Shown: piece by piece, positions 8,442 through 15,681 of the stretch
Position numbering within the stretch: the first letter of the stretch is position 1
Layout: each line of letters opens with the position of its first letter
Assembly (NCBI GenBank): GCA_965215295.1
Contig: OZ244045.1
Location: 1,240,001 to 1,304,000, forward strand
Reading direction: 5' to 3'
Length of the DNA: 64,000 nucleotides
Source: HK1 sp965215295
GTDB lineage: Bacteria; Pseudomonadota; Gammaproteobacteria; HK1
The notes under the pieces: model-generated
Told to the model about the DNA's origin: nothing
The model's input: the letters and a program-made list of their open reading frames with translations, nothing else
Database searches by the model: none
Translations under genes and position numbers: made by a program

Positions 8442-8461
8442 GGAAACGTGTCCCGCGCGCC

Positions 8462-9430
8462 TCAGTACCGTACGAGGGCCGAACCCCAGGTGAAGCCGCC
8501 GCCGAACGCCTCGAGAAGGAGGATCTGCCCTCGCTGCACGCGGCCGTCGCGAACCGCCGCGTCGAGCGCCAGCGGCACCGACGCCGCGGACGTGTTCCCC
8601 TGGTCCTCCACCGTGACGATGACCCGGTCCATGGGCATCCCGAGCTTGCGGGCGGTCGCCTCGATGATCCGGATGTTGGCCTGATGCGGTATGAGCCAGT
8701 CGATGTCGGCCTTGTCCAGGTCGTTGGCGGCCAGCGTCTCGTCGACGATCCGGCGCAACGTTCGTACCGCTACCTTGAAGACTTCGTTGCCCTGCATCTT
8801 CGTGTACGCCCCGCCGTCCGCGATGCGGCCGGCGCCGCGCGGGGTTCCGCCCTCCACGTAGAGCAGAGGCTCGTAGCGGCCGTCGGCGTGAAGGTGCGTC
8901 GACATCACGCCCGGCGAGTCGGACGCTTCGAGCACGACGGCTCCCGCGCCGTCGCCGAACAGCACGCAGGTGCGCCGGTCGGACCAGTCGAGCAGCCGCG
9001 AATGGGTGTCGGCGCCGACCACCAGCGCCCGGTTGACGGCGCCGGCGCGAAAGAACTTCTCCGCAACCCCGAGCGCATAGACGAAGCCGGTGCAGACCGC
9101 CTGCACGTCGAACGCCGGACACTCGCCGGCCCCCAGCCGGGCCTGCAGACGGCAGGCGGTGGACGGGTAGATGCGGTCGGGTGTCGTGGTGCCGACCACG
9201 ATGAGGTCCAGCGAGACCGGCTCGATGCCGGCGGCGTCGAGCGCATTGCGCGCCGCACGTTCGGCGAGGTCGCAGGTCGACTCCGACTCGTCGACGATGT
9301 GGCGCCGCCGGATTCCGGTGCGTTCCCGGATCCACTCGTCATCGGTATCCACGCTCTCGGCGAGCTCCGCGTTCGTGACGACACGTTCGGGCAGGCTCGA
9401 TCCGGTTCCGGCGATTCGGGGGAAGATCAC
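8462..9430 (-). CDS. fabH: beta-ketoacyl-ACP synthase III
   Basis: Starts fatty acid synthesis by condensing an acyl-CoA with malonyl-ACP. In the 322-residue protein the Cys-His-Asn triad is visible: Cys113 in VQAVCTGFVYAL, His in LIPHQANIRII and Asn in EDQGNTSAASVP. It also has the WIRERTGIRRRH CoA-contact motif and the C-terminal LLEAFGGGFTWGSALV. The start overlaps the plsX stop by 4 bases (ATGA). Confidence 0.97.
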   Translation of the reverse strand: MIFPRIAGTGSSLPERVVTNAELAESVDTDDEWIRERTGIRRRHIVDESESTCDLAERAARNALDAAGIEPVSLDLIVVGTTTPDRIYPSTACRLQARLGAGECPAFDVQAVCTGFVYALGVAEKFFRAGAVNRALVVGADTHSRLLDWSDRRTCVLFGDGAGAVVLEASDSPGVMSTHLHADGRYEPLLYVEGGTPRGAGRIADGGAYTKMQGNEVFKVAVRTLRRIVDETLAANDLDKADIDWLIPHQANIRIIEATARKLGMPMDRVIVTVEDQGNTSAASVPLALDAAVRDGRVQRGQILLLEAFGGGFTWGSALVRY

Positions 9431-10455
9431 ACGACCTCCCTCTCGGCGAGCGCGGACGCGATGCGTTCACTGATGCGTTCGGGCACGTTCTTCCTGATCT
9501 CGGCGACGGCCTCCATGATCGCGCGCTTGAAGGCGACGACATCGGCGCTTCCGTGGCTCTTGATCACGATTCCGCGCAGGCCGACGAAGCTCGCGCCGTT
9601 GTAGCTGCGCGGGTCCATGCGTCCCGCCAGCTTCCCCAGCACCGGACGCGCGAGAAGTCCCGCCAGCCGGCCGGAGAGGCTGCGCCGGAACTCGTCGCGG
9701 ATCAGGCCGGAGATCATGCGCGCCACGCCTTCGCTCGACTTCAGCGCGACATTGCCGACGAATCCGTCGCAGACGACGACGTTGGCGGTGCCCCGGTAGA
9801 TGTCGTCCCCCTCGACGAACCCGATGTAGTGGAGACTGCTCGCCGCCAGGAGCCGGGCCGCCTCCTTCACCTGTTCGTTGCCCTTGATGGCTTCCTGGCC
9901 GATGTTGAGCAGCCCGATGCGCGGGCGCTCGATGTCGTCCACCGCACTGGCGAGTTCCGAACCCATCACCGCGAACTCGAACAGGTGGCGGGAACTCGAC
10001 TCCACGTTGGCGCCGAGATCCAGGACGTGGGTGTGGCCCGACGCCGCGGGGAGCGCCGAGATGATGGCGGGGCGGTCGATTCCGGGCAGGGTCTTCAGCA
10101 CGAACCGCGCCGTTGCCATCAACGCGCCGGTGTTGCCGGCGCTCACGCATGCGTCGGCCACCCCGTCCCTGACGAGGTCGAGCGTCACCCGCATCGACGA
10201 ATCCCGCTTCGATCGAAGGACTTGGGACGGCGGATCGTCCATTTCCACGCTCTGCGAAGCGTGCCGGACGGAAATGCGGTCGTCCGGAGCCGCGGAAGCC
10301 TTCCTCAGCGCGGCTTCGATCGCGGGCCCGTTTCCGACCAGGACGAGGCTGACGTCGGAAGACTCCGCGGCGACCTCGAGTGCGGCGGGAACCACGACTC
10401 CCGGGCCGTGGTCTCCGCCCATCGCATCCAGGGCGATCGTGTGGCGCGAACCCAC
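9427..10455 (-). CDS. plsX: phosphate acyltransferase PlsX
   Basis: Converts acyl-ACP to acyl phosphate, the first step of the PlsX/PlsY route to phosphatidic acid; a peripheral membrane enzyme. The 342-residue protein shows the family signatures IALDAMGGDHGP, VSAGNTGALMA, LDLGANVE, NIGQEAIKGNE, VVVCDGFVGNVALKSSEG and the GLRGIVIKSHGSAD segment. The start is GTG at 10455, 12 bp after the rpmF stop, so the two are certainly co-transcribed. Confidence 0.96.
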   Translation of the reverse strand: MGSRHTIALDAMGGDHGPGVVVPAALEVAAESSDVSLVLVGNGPAIEAALRKASAAPDDRISVRHASQSVEMDDPPSQVLRSKRDSSMRVTLDLVRDGVADACVSAGNTGALMATARFVLKTLPGIDRPAIISALPAASGHTHVLDLGANVESSSRHLFEFAVMGSELASAVDDIERPRIGLLNIGQEAIKGNEQVKEAARLLAASSLHYIGFVEGDDIYRGTANVVVCDGFVGNVALKSSEGVARMISGLIRDEFRRSLSGRLAGLLARPVLGKLAGRMDPRSYNGASFVGLRGIVIKSHGSADVVAFKRAIMEAVAEIRKNVPERISERIASALAEREVV

Positions 10456-10467
10456 CCGGACACGCCG

Positions 10468-10647
10468 TCAGTCGTTCCGGTCCTCGACGATCTTCTTTCC
10501 CCGGTAGTATCCGTCCGGGCTCAATTGGTGGCGGAGGTGGAGCGCGCCGGTCGTCGGCTCGGTCGACGTTGCCGGGGCGCGCAGCGCGTCATGCGCCCGG
10601 CGCATGCCTCGTCTGGACCGCGATTTCCTGTTTTGCTGGACCGCCAT
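10468..10647 (-). CDS. rpmF: 50S ribosomal protein L32
   Basis: A 59-residue ribosomal protein: MAVQQNRKSRSRRGMRRAH at the start and HQLSPDGYYRGKKIVEDRND at the end match proteobacterial L32. It lacks the CxxC zinc pairs found in some other L32 types. AGGAG lies 7 bases before the ATG. Placed between yceD and plsX, the classic position that couples ribosome and lipid synthesis. Confidence 0.95.
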   Translation of the reverse strand: MAVQQNRKSRSRRGMRRAHDALRAPATSTEPTTGALHLRHQLSPDGYYRGKKIVEDRND

Positions 10648-10717
10648 TCCGTTTCTCCTGTGGGTCGGTCACCGGCCGCCGGATCGGGAACCGGGCGCGG
10701 CGAGCGATTGTACCGAA

Positions 10718-11284
10718 TCAGTTCGATCGTTCCCGGCCATGATGCGGACGCCATGCATGCAGGGCCGAGAACGGATTGGTACGCCGTAACGGAGGCTGTT
10801 CGCCGGTGTCCCGAACCGGAGGCGGCTCACACGATCCGTACGCGTGGACCGGCGAATTCGGCAACGCGAGCAGCAACTCGTCCTCGATCATCGTCTCCAG
10901 CTCGAGCCGGCCGTCGAAACAGGCCACCGCATCCGGTCCTCCAGCCTCCTCGTGCCCGCCGGCGACCACGAGGGACTCGAACCTCGTGTCGAAACGCCAG
11001 TCGAGCCCCTCGAGGCACCGTTGGCAGATGAGCGGCAGCATCCCCTCCACGCGTCCGCTCACCCTCGCCCGTCCGGCGGCGTCCCGTGCGAACTCGATGC
11101 GGTACGCAATCGCGCCGGGCGTACTCGCGACGACCTCGAGGAGCCGCGGCATCGACACTGGATCGACCGAACCGGCGAGACTCGCCTGCCGGGAAACGAG
11201 CTCCTCCACGTCCAGGAACCGTCGAGCGCCCGCGGACTCGCGCATTTCCCACCGGACCTCGGCTGCGGCTGCGGATGCGGACAT
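10718..11284 (-). CDS. yceD: YceD family 23S rRNA accumulation protein (DUF177)
   Basis: A 188-residue DUF177 protein, required in Escherichia coli for normal 23S rRNA accumulation. The family's conserved segment LPLICQRCLEGLDWRFDTRF, with its CxxC pair, is present at about residues 84-103, followed by the acidic region LELETMIEDELLLALP. The tail after residue 150 is variable. First gene of the operon; a TTGACA / TACGAT promoter is just upstream. Confidence 0.9.
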   Translation of the reverse strand: MSASAAAAEVRWEMRESAGARRFLDVEELVSRQASLAGSVDPVSMPRLLEVVASTPGAIAYRIEFARDAAGRARVSGRVEGMLPLICQRCLEGLDWRFDTRFESLVVAGGHEEAGGPDAVACFDGRLELETMIEDELLLALPNSPVHAYGSCEPPPVRDTGEQPPLRRTNPFSALHAWRPHHGRERSN

Positions 11285-11306
11285 GACGGCGCCGTCCGCG
11301 CCGCGG

Positions 11307-11336
11307 ATCGTAAAGAGCCCGCGCTTTGCATGTCAA
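11307..11336 (-). promoter_or_regulatory. promoter of the yceD-rpmF-plsX-fab operon
   Basis: Minus-strand TTGACA (11336-11331) and TACGAT (11312-11307) with an 18-base spacer. The -35 box is a perfect consensus match. Transcription would start about 15 bases before the yceD ATG. Confidence 0.72.
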
Positions 11337-11393
11337 AACGCCCGGCGGACGCCGCCGCGACGTCCCGGTCCCGGCCGCGACGCCCCCGACCCG

Positions 11394-11423
11394 TTGCCAA
11401 CGCCCGGGACCACCGGCTATAAG
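11394..11423 (+). promoter_or_regulatory. promoter of the yceF-type maf gene
   Basis: TTGCCA (11394-11399) and TATAAG (11418-11423) with an 18-base spacer, about 35 bp upstream of the ATG at 11458, divergent from the yceD promoter. Confidence 0.6.
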
Positions 11424-11457
11424 CCACCGTCATCGCGTCACGAACCCCGGCCCTTCG

Positions 11458-12090
11458 ATGCACCGGCTCGTCCTCGGCTCCCGCTCTCCGTCTCGCCGGA
11501 ACCTCCTGGCGAGCCTTTCGATCCCGTTCCGGGTCGTGCATCCCGACATCGACGAATCCCCGCTCGAAGGGGAGTCGCCGGAGACGCTCGTCGGCCGCCT
11601 GTCCGAGCACAAGGCCCGCGCGGTCGGCGCACGGGTCGGAACCGGACTGGTGATCGGCTCCGACCAGGTCGCGGTGCTCGACGACACGGTGCTCGGCAAG
11701 CCCGGCAGTCACGCGAACAACGTCGCCCAGCTTGCGATGGCCAGCGGCCGGTGGCTCGAATTCCGCACCGGGATTGCGGTGCTGGACGCCGCGAGCGGCC
11801 GGATCCGGAGCGATGTCGTGCCGTTCGCGGTGAAATTCAGGCCGCTGACCAGGAGCGATATCGAGGCGTACGTATCCCGCGAGCGGGCGTATGGCTGCGC
11901 GGGCGGGTTTCGGGCGGAACGCCTCGGATGCGCGCTCTTCGAACGGATGCACGGAGACGACCCCACCGCGTTGCTCGGGCTTCCGATGATTCGACTGTGC
12001 GAGATGCTGCGGCTGGCCGGTCTCGACGTGCTTCGAGCCCCCGTGGACCCGGACGACGGCGCACCCACCCACGCGCCGCCGCGGCGGTAG
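11458..12090 (+). CDS. yceF: Maf/YceF family nucleotide pyrophosphatase
   Basis: A 210-residue house-cleaning nucleotidase; YceF members hydrolyse 7-methyl-GTP. Family motifs in order: LVLGSRSPSRRNLL at the start, HPDIDESP, the catalytic-Asp motif VIGSDQVAVLDD, KPGSHANNVAQL, FRTGIAVL and CAGGFRAERLGCALFERMHGDD, then GLPMIRLCEMLR. SDQV rather than TDTV is characteristic of the YceF branch, as is its place divergent from yceD-rpmF-plsX. The ATG at 11458 matches the family start; upstream in-frame codons run through the promoter. Confidence 0.92.
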   Translation: MHRLVLGSRSPSRRNLLASLSIPFRVVHPDIDESPLEGESPETLVGRLSEHKARAVGARVGTGLVIGSDQVAVLDDTVLGKPGSHANNVAQLAMASGRWLEFRTGIAVLDAASGRIRSDVVPFAVKFRPLTRSDIEAYVSRERAYGCAGGFRAERLGCALFERMHGDDPTALLGLPMIRLCEMLRLAGLDVLRAPVDPDDGAPTHAPPRR

Positions 12091-12240
12091 CTCCCTCGCG
12101 ACCGAGGCGCGGCGGAGCCGCATTTCACGCCCTTCGACGCGGGAGCCGGCCCGCGTCGTCGTTCGCGCCTCCTTTGCGCATGCCGCGCGTCCGCGGCGAC
12201 GGCGCCCGCTCGATGCGCCGGGCGCGGTCGAACGGACCAT

Positions 12241-13212
12241 TCATCGGCCGGCCGGATCGGCGCGCAATCCCAGGGCATCGAGCACCGCGGCGAGTTCCGG
12301 TGCGAGCGGCGCCTCGAATTCCAGCCGTTCGTCCCCGGTCCGGATCGCGATCGATGCGGCGTGCAGGAACAGCCGCTTCAGGCCGTACGACCGCATCAAC
12401 CGATTGAACGAGCCGTCACCGTATTTCTCGTCACCGGCCAGCGGCGCCTGGAGCTCGGCGGCGTGCACCCGGATCTGGTGGGTACGTCCGGTCCGCGGCC
12501 GGGCCGTGACCAGGCTGGCGACATCGCCGACCGCAACCGGCGCGAAGTGCGTCACCGACCGTTTGCCGTCGGCGTGGACGCGCACGATGCGTTCGCCCGT
12601 ACGACGCTGCTCGCGCAGCAACGGGGCGTCGCTGTGGCGATCCCGCGGGCCGAAGTTGCCGCGCGTCAACGCGAGATAGCGCTTGTCCACCCGCCCCGTT
12701 CGCAACGCCTCGTGCAGCGGGACAAGCACGCGGCGGCGCTTGGCCACGAGGAGACAGCCCGAGGTGTCGCGATCGAGCCGGTGGACCAGCTCGAGCCGGC
12801 CGGCGCCGGGCTTGGCCGCGCGCAGGCACTCGATGACGCCGAAATCGATCCCGCTGCCGCCGTGCACCGCCCACCCGGACGGCTTGTTCAGCACGATCAG
12901 ATCGTCGTCTTCGTGGAGGATCGCCTGCTCGACGGCCCGTCGCCGCTCGCGGGTCGGCGCCTTTTGCGGCTGGGCGTCGAGCATCCACACCGGAGGAATC
13001 CGCACGATGTCGCCGGGCGCCAGGCGGTAGTCCGGCCGCACGCGGCCGCGGTTGACCCTGACCTCGCCGCGACGCAGCAGCCGGTACACGCGAGAACGTG
13101 GAACGCCCTTGAGATGGAGCGCCAGGAAGTTGTCGATCCGCTGCCCGGAAACGGACCGGTCGATGGCAACTTCGCGCACCGCACCCCGGCGCAGTCGATC
13201 CGTCTCAGCCAC
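12241..13212 (-). CDS. rluC: 23S rRNA pseudouridine synthase, RluC type
   Basis: Makes pseudouridines in 23S rRNA. The 323-residue protein has an N-terminal S4 RNA-binding domain (GQRIDNFLALHLKGVPRSR ... RRGEVRVNRGRV), then the RluA-type catalytic domain with DDLIVLNKPSGWAVHGG and the catalytic Asp in LVHRLDRDTSGCLL, and RPRTGRTHQIRVHAA near the C-terminus. The start is the GTG at 13212 (VAETDRLRRGAVREV), which gives a length close to Escherichia coli RluC; the frame remains open upstream through a repeat-rich non-coding stretch. The rne gene that often lies next to rluC is not seen. Confidence 0.92.
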   Translation of the reverse strand: MAETDRLRRGAVREVAIDRSVSGQRIDNFLALHLKGVPRSRVYRLLRRGEVRVNRGRVRPDYRLAPGDIVRIPPVWMLDAQPQKAPTRERRRAVEQAILHEDDDLIVLNKPSGWAVHGGSGIDFGVIECLRAAKPGAGRLELVHRLDRDTSGCLLVAKRRRVLVPLHEALRTGRVDKRYLALTRGNFGPRDRHSDAPLLREQRRTGERIVRVHADGKRSVTHFAPVAVGDVASLVTARPRTGRTHQIRVHAAELQAPLAGDEKYGDGSFNRLMRSYGLKRLFLHAASIAIRTGDERLEFEAPLAPELAAVLDALGLRADPAGR

Positions 13213-13546
13213 CGGGCGATGGTACCAGAGCCGTTTCCGGTCCGGAGACGGGCTCGGAGGGCGGCCCGGCGGCGAGTTCGGGTCCCTCGGCCGAGCCTTC
13301 GGACGGTCGTTGCCCGGGTTGCCCGGACGTCGCGGGTGGAGTGGAAGCATCGTTCCCGGGCGAGCGCCGGAGCCCTGGAACGGGCTCCCCCTGTCGCCGT
13401 CCGCCGACAAAGGGCGGGACAGAGGGGGGCCGGAAATACGGAGAGCGCACTCCCTGCCCGGACAGCCGGGGTCCGCCTCGTCGGCGGCCTCCGGGACATT
13501 CCTGGCGCACTCCCTGCCCGCGACGGCCGGGGAGTTCGCGGGGCCC
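13213..13546. other. repeat-containing gap between rluC and the flavoprotein gene
   Basis: 334 bases with no supportable gene. The half near the flavoprotein gene holds an imperfect 60 bp repeat (annotated separately). The rest is GC-rich without a recognisable promoter; no T-tract hairpin was found. Confidence 0.5.
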
Positions 13547-13564
13547 TCACGCGGACCCGGAAAG
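13445..13564. repeat. 60 bp-period direct repeat at the 3' end of the flavoprotein gene
   Basis: The 16-mer GCGCACTCCCTGCCCG occurs at 13445-13460 and 13505-13520, exactly 60 bp apart, each followed by a related GACNGCCGGGG stretch. The second unit spans the stop codon of the flavoprotein gene at 13547. Confidence 0.75.
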
Positions 13565-15643
13565 CTCGGCGATCTCCCGCCTGAAAGGCACCTCGTCCCC
13601 CGTGTCGGGCGGGCCGTCGAGCTCCTCGGCGTAGCGGCGCCCCGCATACACCGCATGGGCGATGGTCGCGGGGGCGAGGGCGTCGCCGATCGCGGTCACC
13701 GACTCGATGCCGGCGTCCGGCCAGTCGGCGGCGTGCGCCGCGAGGTCGCGCGCGAGGCGGTCCTCCGGCGTGCGCGACGTGACCAGCACCACCGCGTCGG
13801 CCTCGGCCTCTTCCGTGCGTCCGGTGAAGACGCACGATGTGGTGATCCCGCCTTCGCGGACCGCGTCCAGGTTGGTGAAGCCGCGGACCGTCACCCCGCT
13901 CTCGAGCAGCCGGGCCTGGATGAAGTGCTGCTCCATGGTGTTGCGGGTCCACGTGGACGCCTCCGGGGCCGGTGTCAGGTAGTGCGTGCGGCAGCCCCGC
14001 GCGCCGAGCAGCTCGGCGATCACGCCGCCCATGTAGTAGTGGTCGTCGTCCCAGACCACCACCCGCGCCCCCGCCGGCGGCGGCGTCCCGTCCATCACGT
14101 CGTCGGGGGTCAGCACCCGGGCGCCGTCCGCGACGGGCATGGGCCGCGTCCAGTGGTGCCCGACGCCGTCGGCGCGCCAGCGGGCGCCGGTGGCGACGAC
14201 GACGCGCGGGAAGCCGAACTCCAGCACCATCTCCGCGTCCAGCGCCGAGTCGAGATAGACCCGCACGTCGACGAGCTGGTGGAGCTGCTGCTCGCGGTAG
14301 TCCCGGACCCGTCCCCAGGCGGAGAGCCCGGGCAGCCGGCATTCCCGGGCCACGCGCCCGCCGAGTCCGGTGTCCTTCTCCGCGAGCGTCACCTCGTAGC
14401 CGCGCTTGCCGAGCGCCTGCGCGGCCTCCAGCCCCGCCGGACCGGCCCCGACCACGAGGACCGGCTTGTCCGACGCCTTCGCCCGGATGCGCTCCGGATG
14501 CCAGCCCTTGCGCCACTCCTCGCCCATGGCCGGATTCTGGGTACACCGGATCGGCGACATCGTGAAGTCGCCGGAGACGCAGATGTTGCAGCCGATGCAC
14601 TCGCGGATGTCCTCCGGCCGTCCTTCCTCGATCTTCTTCGGGAGGAACGGATCGGCGATCGACGGACGCGCGCAGCCGATGAAGTCCGCCAACCCCTTCC
14701 TGACGACCGCCGCCATCCGGTCGGGCGACGTGTACCTTCCGACCGCCACCACCGGTTTCGTGGTCAGCTTCTTCACGCCCTCGATGAACGGCTCCTGCCC
14801 GCCCTCGGGTCCGAAGCGCGAGGTGACCGAATCGTTCTCCCATCCCGCCAGCACCAGATCCCACAGATCGGGGAGTTCCGCGAGCAGTCCGATCGCGTCC
14901 TCCGCCTCCGCCTTCTCCAATCCGTCCGCTCCCAGAAGCTCGTCCATGGAGATCCGGCACGGAACCGCACACACGTCGCCTACCGCTTCGCGGGTGTCGA
15001 TCAGTACTTCCTTCAGGAGCCGGACCCGGTTCTCCAGCGAGCCGCCGTACTCGTCCGTCCGATGGTTGTACCGGCGGGACAGGAAGTGGTGCAGAAAGCT
15101 CAGGGCGTGTCCGGCGTAGACGTAGATCAGGTCGAATCCGGCGCGGCGGGCGCGCAGCGCCGCGGCTCGATGCCAGCGCCGCAGGTCGCGGATGTCCCGC
15201 CCGGTCATCGCGCGCGCCTGGACCGGATCGTAGGTGAAGGTCATGACGGGGAGGGCCGACGGTCCCATCGGCACTTCGCGCCCGTAGAGGTTCGGCGCGT
15301 TCATTCCGTTGTAGGCGAGCTCGATGCCCGCGAGCGCGCCGAACTCGTGGATCCGGTCCGCCATGCGCGCGAGCATCGGGATGTCGCGGTCGTCCCAGAG
15401 GCGGAGCTCGATGTAGGGCGTGATGTCCGAGGTGTGGTGGAACTCGACCTGCTCGGTGCACACCACCGCCCAGCCGCCCTCCGCCTTCACTCCGCGCATC
15501 CACGCGAGCGCGGTCGGGTCGCGGTAGCCCATGCCGTTGCAGTGGGGTACCTGGTAGAAGCGGTTCTTCGCGGTCACCGGGCCGATGTCGACCGGCTCGA
15601 ACAGGATGTCATGGCGGGGGTCGCGTTTCGTGTCGGGGGGCAT
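13547..15643 (-). CDS. dimethylamine/trimethylamine dehydrogenase-like iron-sulfur flavoprotein
   Basis: A 698-residue member of the TMADH/DMADH family, which oxidatively demethylates methylamines to an amine plus formaldehyde and passes electrons to a flavoprotein carrier. Order of domains: FMN-binding TIM barrel of the old yellow enzyme type (residues about 8-345; FEPVDIGPVTAKNRFYQVPH, HHFLSRRYNHRTDEYGGSLENR), a [4Fe-4S] motif C-x2-C-x2-C-x11-C (ECIGCNICVSGDF...RC), then nucleotide-binding domains with VLVVGAGPAGLEAAQALG and a late ITAIGDALAP-like loop. GGAGG precedes the ATG at 15643. It follows coxL by 38 bp and probably belongs to the same operon. The exact amine is not evident: the family also includes enzymes of unknown substrate, and histamine and other amine dehydrogenases. 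Confidence 0.88.
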   Translation of the reverse strand: MPPDTKRDPRHDILFEPVDIGPVTAKNRFYQVPHCNGMGYRDPTALAWMRGVKAEGGWAVVCTEQVEFHHTSDITPYIELRLWDDRDIPMLARMADRIHEFGALAGIELAYNGMNAPNLYGREVPMGPSALPVMTFTYDPVQARAMTGRDIRDLRRWHRAAALRARRAGFDLIYVYAGHALSFLHHFLSRRYNHRTDEYGGSLENRVRLLKEVLIDTREAVGDVCAVPCRISMDELLGADGLEKAEAEDAIGLLAELPDLWDLVLAGWENDSVTSRFGPEGGQEPFIEGVKKLTTKPVVAVGRYTSPDRMAAVVRKGLADFIGCARPSIADPFLPKKIEEGRPEDIRECIGCNICVSGDFTMSPIRCTQNPAMGEEWRKGWHPERIRAKASDKPVLVVGAGPAGLEAAQALGKRGYEVTLAEKDTGLGGRVARECRLPGLSAWGRVRDYREQQLHQLVDVRVYLDSALDAEMVLEFGFPRVVVATGARWRADGVGHHWTRPMPVADGARVLTPDDVMDGTPPPAGARVVVWDDDHYYMGGVIAELLGARGCRTHYLTPAPEASTWTRNTMEQHFIQARLLESGVTVRGFTNLDAVREGGITTSCVFTGRTEEAEADAVVLVTSRTPEDRLARDLAAHAADWPDAGIESVTAIGDALAPATIAHAVYAGRRYAEELDGPPDTGDEVPFRREIAELSGSA

Positions 15644-15681
15644 CCCGGCCTCCTGTGGTGGTTGATGGTCTTCGCACGGTC